From Candidatus Fermentibacterota bacterium (lineage in GTDB: Bacteria > Fermentibacterota > Fermentibacteria > Fermentibacterales > JCC-6): DNA of 44,627 nucleotides. Where the stretch lies: positions 1 to 44,627 of the forward strand of contig JAUVIR010000025.1 of the NCBI GenBank assembly GCA_030592645.1. The letters run 5' to 3'. Under the pieces are notes generated by a model. The model saw only the letters and a list, made by a program, of their open reading frames with translations, was not told the origin of the DNA and searched no databases. Shown here one piece after another: positions 8,969 to 16,479 of this stretch (position 1 is its first letter; every line of letters begins with the position of its first letter). A program made the position numbers and the translations under genes.

Positions 8969-9969
8969 TTAAGTTTAAGATCGCCTTTGCCGCTGCTGCG
9001 CTTCTGATACTTTCCGGTTGCACCGACCTGACGGAGTTCGACTATTCAATGCGGGCGGGAGTAAATATTTTCTATACTCCTGACCTTGAGAATGTTCATA
9101 CAATTGAAAACATCTCCGGAGCAAGATCCATCTGCGGCCTTCCAGACTGCTTCGTTGTTGCCACCACGGATGGAACACTTATCCGATACGATCTCGTATC
9201 GTACGAGCAGACAGGTCTCTTCTCCATCGGCAGCCCTTCTTCAGCGGGTTACTTTGAAATAGAGTACAGTCCTACAGAAAGCAGCATCTATATCATCGGG
9301 GCACTGGGGCAGATAATTGAATTACATGTTCCCGATATGGATTTCATGGATGATTTCAGCGTCTGCGAGACTCCTGTGGATATTGAAATATCCACCGATA
9401 TAGAAAATCCCAACTTCTACATCGCGGGGGCGACTTCACGCAGGATCTTCGAGGTCAGAAAAGGGACCAACAACCTTTCCAGGGTCTGCAACCTTTACGT
9501 CAGTCCGACATGCATGGCTATCGAGCATGCTCAGGATACCATTCTTGTTGGAACCCTCGGGGCAACCGCTCTTGTTTCCATCGGAGGAACGACGATGAAA
9601 CGAAGAACAATGAACACTTTTCCAGGGATACTGGCCATAGAAGCCATTCCGAACGATACAACTTTCTGTGCAGTTTTCGATTGTTTCTATACTGAGATTG
9701 TCACCATTCTGAACTATTTCAGTTCTCCATTTAATCCCGACCCACTCTGGACAGGTGAAGTAATTATTGATGGAGATACCCACTACATGTGCGCCGAATC
9801 TGACGGCAGCTATGTTTACGTACTAAGTTATCTGGGAGATAACGTAAGCAGGCTGCTTTCCTACAACTGCACTGGTTACATCATTGAAAATCAGATTGAT
9901 CTGCCGGGTTACCCTCTGGACATTTCGATAAGCCCCGGAGGAACACTGCTGGTTCTTACTACCGAATAA
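8962..9969 (+). CDS. beta-propeller lipoprotein paired with TonB-dependent receptor
   Basis: A 335-residue predicted lipoprotein. The signal FKIAFAAAALLILSGC has a lipobox LSGC with Cys at about residue 20. The mature chain has repeated blades of YncE/PQQ-like beta-propeller type: SICGLPDCFVVATTDGTLIR, then SSIYIIGALGQIIEL, then NPNFYIAGATSRRIFEV, and so on to SISPGGTLLVLTTE. The ATG lies inside the 3' end of the receptor gene and overlaps it by 7 bases, indicating coupled translation. It probably works at the cell surface or periplasmic face with that receptor; the ligand is unknown. It converges on the S41-like gene, with only 6 bases between stops. Confidence 0.8.
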   Translation: MVIKFKIAFAAAALLILSGCTDLTEFDYSMRAGVNIFYTPDLENVHTIENISGARSICGLPDCFVVATTDGTLIRYDLVSYEQTGLFSIGSPSSAGYFEIEYSPTESSIYIIGALGQIIELHVPDMDFMDDFSVCETPVDIEISTDIENPNFYIAGATSRRIFEVRKGTNNLSRVCNLYVSPTCMAIEHAQDTILVGTLGATALVSIGGTTMKRRTMNTFPGILAIEAIPNDTTFCAVFDCFYTEIVTILNYFSSPFNPDPLWTGEVIIDGDTHYMCAESDGSYVYVLSYLGDNVSRLLSYNCTGYIIENQIDLPGYPLDISISPGGTLLVLTTE

Positions 9970-9975
9970 TCAAAC

Positions 9976-11052
9976 TCAGGGTGTAAGCATTTCGATAGCG
10001 GCATCAATTACCGGGTCTACTCCGGCTGCAAAATCAGCCTCGGATACCGGGATTACAATGTCGGGCGCTATGCCGCAATTGAGCAATAGTGTGCCATCCG
10101 GGGAATAGGTTACCATCTCCGGTATCTGAACGGACCAGCCTTCGGTAAGATTGAACGAAACAATCGGGTTTGCAAACCCTGCTGTTGTATCCCCGATCAC
10201 GGTAATATGCTGCTGAGACATCAGAAGTAGTACCAGTTGTTCGGCCGCGCCCTGAGTATTCCTGCCGGTGAGCAGAACTATTGGATTTGTGAACTGCCAT
10301 GAACCATTTTTACATGCCCATACTTGCAGCATATCTCCCATGTCATTTCTTCCGGGACCTGTTCTGAAAACTCTGTAGTAACCTAGAAGATGCTCCGTGG
10401 CGAACCTCCCGCAAGTGTAGAAAGCATTAATTTCAGTACCGCTTTCACCACACATTCGGAGATCCAGAATAAGACTATGGCAATCTCGAATATTATGAGT
10501 CTCCATAAAGTAATCCATCCAGCTGTATGTATTACCCAGATCACTTATGTATGAGTATCCTACAGTATCATCGGGAGTAGGGTATAAAGTTATCATGTCG
10601 AAAATTTCGAGTGTAGTGCCGGGAGGTGTTGAGCTCGGTGAAGTCCAGCTCCGCATGTACTCGAGCCAGACGGTTAGATCCCAGTTTACAAATGCGCCCT
10701 GGTTCCAGCTCTCATACCTTGTTCCTGCTGAATTCCGCAGGCTCAGGTTCTGATCCTGAAGTTCACCGAGCATCTGAAGGCAGAGATCCGTAAGCTCATC
10801 TCTGCTGGTTAGATTGGTGGCGGATTCTCTGTACTTCTGGTACATCTGGTCCCAGTCCACATCCTCCTTCGCGAAAAAGCAGGCATATTGTCTGTCCATC
10901 AGATCCCATACAAGAATGTACTCGGAGAAGAGCGAATCCGGTTCACCAACGCTGCACGGGTCCGTTATACAGCCGGACATCCCCGAGGCAAGCAGGGCAA
11001 TGCCTGCTGCGAGAACGAGTGATACATATTTCAATGGTCTTATTCTCATCAT
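9976..11052 (-). CDS. S41-family peptidase-like lipoprotein, catalytic Ser apparently replaced by Gly
   Basis: About 358 residues. The signal MRIRPLKYVSLVLAAGIALL ends in the lipobox SGMSGC. The C-terminal half follows the tail-specific/C-terminal-processing protease fold: DCHSLILDLRMCGESGTEIN, PIVLLTGRNTQGAAEQLVLL, then HITVIGDTTAGFANP. In this family the nucleophile Ser sits where TQGAAE has Gly (compare the usual T-x-S-A-x-E). The Lys of the Ser/Lys dyad is also not obvious after VIGDTTAG. The protein may therefore be an inactive homolog or binding protein. The start is uncertain: ATG at 11052 or 11049 preceded closely by AGG, or TTG at 11088. Confidence 0.78.
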   Translation of the reverse strand: MMRIRPLKYVSLVLAAGIALLASGMSGCITDPCSVGEPDSLFSEYILVWDLMDRQYACFFAKEDVDWDQMYQKYRESATNLTSRDELTDLCLQMLGELQDQNLSLRNSAGTRYESWNQGAFVNWDLTVWLEYMRSWTSPSSTPPGTTLEIFDMITLYPTPDDTVGYSYISDLGNTYSWMDYFMETHNIRDCHSLILDLRMCGESGTEINAFYTCGRFATEHLLGYYRVFRTGPGRNDMGDMLQVWACKNGSWQFTNPIVLLTGRNTQGAAEQLVLLLMSQQHITVIGDTTAGFANPIVSFNLTEGWSVQIPEMVTYSPDGTLLLNCGIAPDIVIPVSEADFAAGVDPVIDAAIEMLTP

Positions 11053-11197
11053 CCTGCATTCAAAAGGGTTTATAGTTCGGGTGTTCAAACAGCAGCTTTA
11101 GCATAATACTGTGGTGTAGAAAATGCAATAAATCCCGCGCTTTCCCGTCCATGGGAAAAGGCGGAGGGAAATGGAACTGGATTATGCGGAAATATAA

Positions 11198-11221
11198 GGG
11201 CTGGCGCCGGTCCGCCTGCCC
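11198..11221 (-). terminator. probable terminator of the M28 peptidase gene
   Basis: GGGCTGGCG (11198-11206) pairs with CGCCTGCCC (11213-11221) with one mismatch. On the minus strand the stem is followed by TTATATTT. It begins 16 bases after the stop of the M28 gene. Confidence 0.5.
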
Positions 11222-11237
11222 TTCTTCAGAAAAGATC

Positions 11238-12803
11238 CTATCTGGATACGACGATATTCCTTGTTTCCGAGAGAATCCCGGAGGAGATCCTTACAACATA
11301 AACCCCCGAAGGGAGGTCCCTAAGGAGAATGTCCATACTTCGGGAAGACGCGTCGTGGCTGCCGGAAAGAACCTTGCGGCCGGTTATGTCAAACAGGGAT
11401 ACTTCAACGGTACCCTCAAAATTCCGCGCAAGCTCTACAGTCAGCGTTGAATGCGCCGGATTAGGCGAGATCGAAGCAATTGCAAAACCGGGGGATATTT
11501 CTTCCCCCGATATACCGGTTAAGCCGGTGGGTACAGCAAGATGAGCAACAGTTGCGATGGCGCCTTTGATGCAGTTGGTTCCGAACGGGAAGTAAGTAAT
11601 GTAATTCGCAAGAAGGTCCGTCGTCTGATGGTAGAAAGGGTTGCTCCAGACTGCCTGCTCGATTCCGAGTACCGCCGCGTAGCCGTTGTTCCAGAATGAT
11701 GAATGGTCGCTGTAGGTTGCGCTGGGGTCGTACTCAATATCAACTGCAAGCGCTGGAACGTAGGTGTCGCATATTGCTTCGAGCGCCAGTGCCAGATCGC
11801 CCGACTGGGTATCGTAGGGTACCCATATAACCTCGTCTCCGGGAGGGGCGTACAGTACCATATCCAGATTGATCACACCAAGAATGTCATCACCGGCTGA
11901 GCTGGCCTGCGAGGCGTAGTAACTGCTTCCGTAAAGCCCCTGCTCCTCACCCCCGAAACAGATGAACCTTATCGTGTACTCAAACTCGTAGTCCGTGAGT
12001 ATCCGGGCTGCTTCAATAACGGCGGATGAACCGCTGGCGTTATCATCGGCACCCGGAGCAATGGAAGGAGCGCTTCCCGATATTGAGTCAAGGTGGCCGC
12101 AGATGATGTATATCTTCGTGGAATCCGTTGTCCCGGGAAGCTCTGCTATTACGTTCTGGCAGTTGTAGGAACCCATGCTGAACGTCTGCTGCTCCGCATC
12201 CAGGCCGTAGTATTCAAATTTTTCCTGAACCCAGTTGCATGCCGTATCATAGTTGTCGGTACTTGAATAGCGTGTTCCGTAATCTTCAAGATGTTGAATG
12301 ACAACCTTTATGGAATCCTCGTTAACAGCCGCAACAATATCAGAAACGTAGTCATCGGTTCCTTCCGGAGACTGGAGCAGAAAGGGGATATCTGAACCAT
12401 CTCCCGTTCTTTTCACCCTGAGGGGCTGAAGAAAAAACACCCCTTCCCGCACAAATATTTCCGGAGCGGAACCGGTCAGTTTAACGATGACGATATCTTC
12501 CCTCTGAAAAACTGTCTCTCCGAGCTCTTCCATCCATTCGAGCCCTGCGGGTGATGAAAGGTGTACCAGAAGATAGTCTTCCGGCAGAAGATCACCCGAA
12601 TCGAGGATGGTCATGCCCGAACCCTCATCCAGAAGATCGTCCGGAGTGATGACTACAAAATAGTCAGCGGCTTCGAAAGCAACCTGAATTTCATCCATGG
12701 GAAGGAGACGGCTCTCCTCATGAAGCCTTCCTTCAACAACTATAAGCTCTGATGCGTATCCGATTGATACAGCCAGTATTACAGTAATAAGAGTTCTCAG
12801 CAT
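11238..12803 (-). CDS. secreted M28-family aminopeptidase with T9SS-type C-terminal sorting domain
   Basis: A 521-residue exported metallopeptidase. The signal is MLRTLITVILAVSIGYA. The catalytic domain (about 190-425) carries the M28 di-zinc set: His237 in CGHLDS, Asp253 in GADDNASG, general base Glu286 and ligand Glu287 in FGGEEQG, Asp314 in INLDMV and His392 in FYHQTTD. A region of about 150 residues precedes it (inhibitory/propeptide-like). The last 80 residues (SISPNPAHSTLTVEL, FDITGRKVL, LPSGVYVVRIS) form a Por/T9SS type A sorting tail, implying export across the outer membrane. AGGGA precedes the ATG at moderate spacing. An AT-rich region upstream (12834-12864) probably holds the promoter. 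It likely releases N-terminal residues from peptides; specificity is unknown. Confidence 0.93.
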   Translation of the reverse strand: MLRTLITVILAVSIGYASELIVVEGRLHEESRLLPMDEIQVAFEAADYFVVITPDDLLDEGSGMTILDSGDLLPEDYLLVHLSSPAGLEWMEELGETVFQREDIVIVKLTGSAPEIFVREGVFFLQPLRVKRTGDGSDIPFLLQSPEGTDDYVSDIVAAVNEDSIKVVIQHLEDYGTRYSSTDNYDTACNWVQEKFEYYGLDAEQQTFSMGSYNCQNVIAELPGTTDSTKIYIICGHLDSISGSAPSIAPGADDNASGSSAVIEAARILTDYEFEYTIRFICFGGEEQGLYGSSYYASQASSAGDDILGVINLDMVLYAPPGDEVIWVPYDTQSGDLALALEAICDTYVPALAVDIEYDPSATYSDHSSFWNNGYAAVLGIEQAVWSNPFYHQTTDLLANYITYFPFGTNCIKGAIATVAHLAVPTGLTGISGEEISPGFAIASISPNPAHSTLTVELARNFEGTVEVSLFDITGRKVLSGSHDASSRSMDILLRDLPSGVYVVRISSGILSETRNIVVSR

Positions 12804-12966
12804 AGTTCACATCCCTGTCAGGTTGAGGTATTTCGTATAAATATAGTATATAATATTATAATTGAACTAACTCATTCCCGCAGCTTTCGTTTCATCTTTC
12901 CTGCGAATCTTGACCGCGGGAGCGCGCGATTGTAAACTACAGCTGATTCGGGCGGGAGGTGATGTC

Positions 12967-13542
12967 ATGAAGAAGGTCATACTTGGAAAAAACAGAATAG
13001 AGGCTTTGTCGGATGGTGTCTACGCCATCGCGATGACCCTTGCTGTTCTAAGCATCGATGTCGATTCAGTAGTTCATACGCACGAATCCCTGATTCAGGC
13101 TATTCCCCTGATGCTGGAGCAGCTTCGTCATTACATCATCGCTTTTCTGACCCTTGCGAGTTTCTGGATTGGGCAGCATTACCTGATGGACAGGATCAAG
13201 AAAACGGATGCCGGTCTCAACTGGATAATCATGGTCCATCTTCTTTTCATAGCCCTTATTCCGGTGACAACGGATATCATCGGCAACTTCCACAGCGTTC
13301 TTTCCGTGCAGATATTCGTGGTCAACCTGTTTCTTATAAGCCTGTCTATAGATATCCAGTACGCTTACGCCAGAAATCACCCTGATCTGGGGCTGGATAA
13401 GGAAATCGGAAAGCACCGATGGATGGGCATGATAATCTTCCCCGGTTTTTCCGTTCTGGTATTCTTCCTGGCATGGCCCCTCGGGGGATGGGCAACACTT
13501 CTATACCTTTTCATTCCCTTTGTGAAGAAGTCCATTAACTGA
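12967..13542 (+). CDS. TMEM175/DUF1211-family membrane protein (putative potassium channel)
   Basis: A 191-residue protein with about six membrane segments (roughly 13-33, 55-72, 85-105, 111-131, 152-170, 172-187). The first helix has KNRIEALSDGVYAIAMTLAV, the signature of the TMEM175 (DUF1211) family, whose FSD motif lines the potassium pore. Here it reads LSD, a variation of the first position. The ATG at 12967 is chosen over an upstream TTG because GGGAGGTGAT lies directly before it. The gene is divergent from the M28 peptidase and precedes the propeller lipoprotein genes. Ion selectivity is inferred from the family only. Confidence 0.85.
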   Translation: MKKVILGKNRIEALSDGVYAIAMTLAVLSIDVDSVVHTHESLIQAIPLMLEQLRHYIIAFLTLASFWIGQHYLMDRIKKTDAGLNWIIMVHLLFIALIPVTTDIIGNFHSVLSVQIFVVNLFLISLSIDIQYAYARNHPDLGLDKEIGKHRWMGMIIFPGFSVLVFFLAWPLGGWATLLYLFIPFVKKSIN

Positions 13543-13638
13543 TCTGCCGCAACAGCCTATCATGATTTTCAACATGGAAATCGGGACAATCTGTTATAGT
13601 ACATACGTTTATTGAATCCTAAACGAAGGGAAGATATT

Positions 13639-14553
13639 ATGAGGTTGTTTGTCTGCGCCTGCATTCTGCCGCTGATAGTTCTTACCGCCTGCGGGGGGGA
13701 AACACCTCCGGGAGAGGTTATTGCGGACACACCCATCGACACGATATCTGTTGCACCTTCGGATACAATCGGAATTCTCATGGGGGATTCCAACTACGTT
13801 TTCGGAACCATCGGTGATGCAGTTTACACAAGCGAGGGAAACATAGCTGTGCTGGATGAAGCGGCGTGCTGCGTAAAGGTCTTCGACCCCTCCGGTGAAT
13901 TCCTGATGCAGATCGGCAGAGAGGGCAGCGGCCCGGGCGAGATGCTCTACCCCGGAGGTATGGTGCTGCTGTCCGAAGGCTCTTTCGGCATTCTTGACCA
14001 GGCGGGCGGCGGTTTCAGCAGGTTCAACGCTGATGGCTCTTTTGACAGCCTGTACATCGATTTTCAGGGGCAGGGTGTGCCCCAGTGGGCATGGGGAGTA
14101 GACGATTGCGCCTTTGTAGGAGCCTCCATCGAAACCAGAATGCAGGATGATGCGATAATGATGACTTTCAGTGTGGGAAGGTGGGAGAATTCAATCGATC
14201 CAGAAGTAGTCTATTTTGAGAATTCTTTCCCGTTCAATCCGTCTGATATGGCATCCTTTCTTGATAAAACCATCTTTTCGGTGGCCTTCGCGGCTGACAG
14301 GGATGGCACTGTATACATCGCTCCCGTTTCCTCCAGTGAGTACCATATTGATATCTTCGATCCGGATGGAACTCTCATATCCACCATCGAAAGAGATATT
14401 CCGCGCGTCGAGAAAACTCCCGGGGAAATCGAAGATGAGACCGCTATGGTCAGCGCCATCCTGAGGGAAAGGGGTGTTCCGGATCACATGATCGATTACA
14501 GCCCCGATCCATTCCGCTGGATGATCCCGATGCCTGAAATACCAGGCGAATAA
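13639..14553 (+). CDS. 6-bladed beta-propeller lipoprotein (first of a tandem pair)
   Basis: A 304-residue lipoprotein. The signal MRLFVCACILPLIVLTAC has Cys18 as the lipobox Cys. The mature part contains DSNYVFGTIGDAVYTSEGNI, AVLDEAACCVKVFDPSGEF and IGREGSGPGEMLYPGG, characteristic of the 6-bladed propeller (DUF5128-type) proteins common in Bacteroidota and relatives, of unknown binding role. The ATG has GAAGGGAAG upstream. It is clearly paralogous to the next gene (14704) and ends earlier, at MPMPEIPGE, without the last blade present in its neighbour. It may therefore be C-terminally shortened. Confidence 0.85.
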   Translation: MRLFVCACILPLIVLTACGGETPPGEVIADTPIDTISVAPSDTIGILMGDSNYVFGTIGDAVYTSEGNIAVLDEAACCVKVFDPSGEFLMQIGREGSGPGEMLYPGGMVLLSEGSFGILDQAGGGFSRFNADGSFDSLYIDFQGQGVPQWAWGVDDCAFVGASIETRMQDDAIMMTFSVGRWENSIDPEVVYFENSFPFNPSDMASFLDKTIFSVAFAADRDGTVYIAPVSSSEYHIDIFDPDGTLISTIERDIPRVEKTPGEIEDETAMVSAILRERGVPDHMIDYSPDPFRWMIPMPEIPGE

Positions 14554-14657
14554 CCAGTATACCAACAAGAATTTTACCGGCATGAGCAGTATATCCTGAT
14601 ACCAGCTAACATCTTACATTGTCACAAATACATCAGCCTTGACGAAATTCAACCTCT

Positions 14658-14680
14658 CTAGTATTAACTTACTAGTATTA
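14658..14680. repeat. 9-bp direct repeat in leader of second propeller gene
   Basis: CTAGTATTA occurs at 14658-14666 and again at 14672-14680, a 14-base period, shortly before the ribosome site of the gene at 14704. It could be an operator or chance; nothing else distinguishes it. Confidence 0.35.
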
Positions 14681-14703
14681 CTAAGAAAGGACATGTAGTT
14701 ACG

Positions 14704-15840
14704 ATGAATTATTTGATGGCTGGAATACTGACAATTGTAGTCTTGACGGCAGGCTGTTCTGCTACCGATGAAGGTCGCACTTCCCCTGTACAGCCGGTTC
14801 AGATAGATACTAATCGCACTGTCATGCTGTGCCCTGTTGATTCGATCGGAATTGAACTCGGAGATTCAAATTACGTAATGGGAGGTGTCGAGGGTGTTGC
14901 TTTCGGTCCGGACGGCAATATCGCAGTACTGGACTGCGGCAGATCAACCGTCCGCCTCTACTCCCCTGAAGGCGAGTATCTCAGAAGCATCGGACGGAGA
15001 GGAAACGGCCCGGGAGAACTTCAGAATATCACCTTCATGGCCGTTTCCGAAGATGGCGATATTCACCTTTCGGGCACAGGCAGCGAGATATTCGGGACTC
15101 ATTCCTACGATTACATGACAGGGGAATGGCTTGGAAGCAGCAGAACCTTCGTCCCCCCCAGCTGCCTCGAGGGAGCAAGTGGCAACAGCTACCTCAGAAA
15201 GGATGTAAACTTCGAGGTAAACGGAGATGAAATAGCTCTGATCGTATCGATTTCAAAGTACGAAACGTGCAACGACGAACCTCTCGTAACCTACTTCGAA
15301 GAAACAGTACCCTTCGATCCGACCGACGATGTCGGAATGCTTGAGCTGGACTGGTACGGATACGATATCGCTGTGGGCGCAGGGGGAATTGTTTTCATCG
15401 CCCCCCGCTGCACCGAAGAGGCATTTATTATCGTATGCGATCCAGCGGGGAATGAGATCCGCAAGCTGCAACTCCCATACCAGCCCACCGAAAGGACAGA
15501 GGAGGAAATGGAGATGGAGCGGAACATTCTCAGGGCCAAAGCTATAGCGTCAGATGAAAACCCGGAGGGTCTGGAGCCGGATCCTTTCAAGCCCATGATC
15601 AGAGGGATTGAGACGGATGGAGACGGTAATCTCTGGGTTCTGCAGGGCGGACCGAACACTCCTACTTTCACAGTTATCAGTTCCGAAGGTGATTTCCTTT
15701 TCACCGCATCAGTCACATCGGAACCTCCAGACGGCAGTACATGGCGGTTTCATATCGATGAGAACGGCTTTCTCGCTTACGCCGAAGATCCTTTTTGCGG
15801 ATTCTATAAGATCTATATTCTACAGATGAGAGAGGGGTAG
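14704..15840 (+). CDS. 6-bladed beta-propeller lipoprotein (second of a tandem pair)
   Basis: A 378-residue lipoprotein. The signal MNYLMAGILTIVVLTAGC places the lipobox Cys at 18. It shares with the preceding protein the pattern IGIELGDSNYVMGGVEGVAF, GPDGNIAVLDCGRSTVRLYS and SIGRRGNGPGELQNITF, and the EGLEPDPFKPMI segment aligns with the end of its paralog (SPDPFRWMIPM). It then continues for a further blade (ETDGDGNLWVLQGGPNTPTF). AAAGGA lies about 12 bases upstream of the ATG. The gene is followed after 3 bases by a membrane protein gene, so they are likely co-transcribed. Function is unknown beyond a propeller fold on a lipid anchor. Confidence 0.85.
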   Translation: MNYLMAGILTIVVLTAGCSATDEGRTSPVQPVQIDTNRTVMLCPVDSIGIELGDSNYVMGGVEGVAFGPDGNIAVLDCGRSTVRLYSPEGEYLRSIGRRGNGPGELQNITFMAVSEDGDIHLSGTGSEIFGTHSYDYMTGEWLGSSRTFVPPSCLEGASGNSYLRKDVNFEVNGDEIALIVSISKYETCNDEPLVTYFEETVPFDPTDDVGMLELDWYGYDIAVGAGGIVFIAPRCTEEAFIIVCDPAGNEIRKLQLPYQPTERTEEEMEMERNILRAKAIASDENPEGLEPDPFKPMIRGIETDGDGNLWVLQGGPNTPTFTVISSEGDFLFTASVTSEPPDGSTWRFHIDENGFLAYAEDPFCGFYKIYILQMREG

Positions 15841-15843
15841 AAC

Positions 15844-16473
15844 ATGAGCGGTTTCAGTGGTGCATTCATAACCGGCAAGCCTGTAGGGGAAGGCAGCGGA
15901 GCGGGACCCTTGCGCAGGGTATTGTTCCTGCTGAGCCCGTTTATTTTTTCATTTTCACTTGCCTGTGTATACCTTGGTATGAGAGGAGTCATGAGGCTCG
16001 GGGGTTTTGTGGCGCGAGGGGGTCCATACGAGATAGCCCACCAGGCACCGGACTGGATATGGATATTCCCCGTCTCGATGATGTTGCTGATGGCATCCAT
16101 GTTTATCTCCCTTTTTGCGGCATCACGGATCAGCGGCCCAAATATCATGGCCATGTCCTGGTCGGCCCTGTTCATCACACTTGGATGGAACTTCGTGCAG
16201 TTCGGTTTCGGCATCGGCATGGGGGGAGGGCTCGCATTCGGCTGGATAATCTGCGCGGTGACGTTCATGCTGATGGGCGGGATACCTCTGATTTTCATTC
16301 TCAGATCCTTTTTCCGATCGCTTGGCCAAAGAATCAATTCCGCCAATGAGACCGGTGCCGGAATGCCTGGCGCAGACGGACAGCTTGCATGGGGTCCGTC
16401 TCTGGTTCTTCAGGCTATCCTGTGCGGCGGCGGCTTCTGGCTTGGAATTGTTTTCTTCAGAACAGTGTCCTGA
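15844..16473 (+). CDS. polytopic membrane protein, unknown function
   Basis: 209 residues with about five hydrophobic segments: LFLLSPFIFSFSLACVYLG, IWIFPVSMMLLMASMFISLF, a third rich in Met/Trp/Phe (AMSWSALFITLGWNFVQF), FGWIICAVTFMLMGGIPLIF and LQAILCGGGFWLGIVFF. I see no family signature. It starts 3 bases after the preceding lipoprotein stop, so it is probably translated from the same message. It converges on the hybrid kinase, with 6 bases between stop codons. Confidence 0.7.
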   Translation: MSGFSGAFITGKPVGEGSGAGPLRRVLFLLSPFIFSFSLACVYLGMRGVMRLGGFVARGGPYEIAHQAPDWIWIFPVSMMLLMASMFISLFAASRISGPNIMAMSWSALFITLGWNFVQFGFGIGMGGGLAFGWIICAVTFMLMGGIPLIFILRSFFRSLGQRINSANETGAGMPGADGQLAWGPSLVLQAILCGGGFWLGIVFFRTVS

Positions 16474-16479
16474 AACAGT

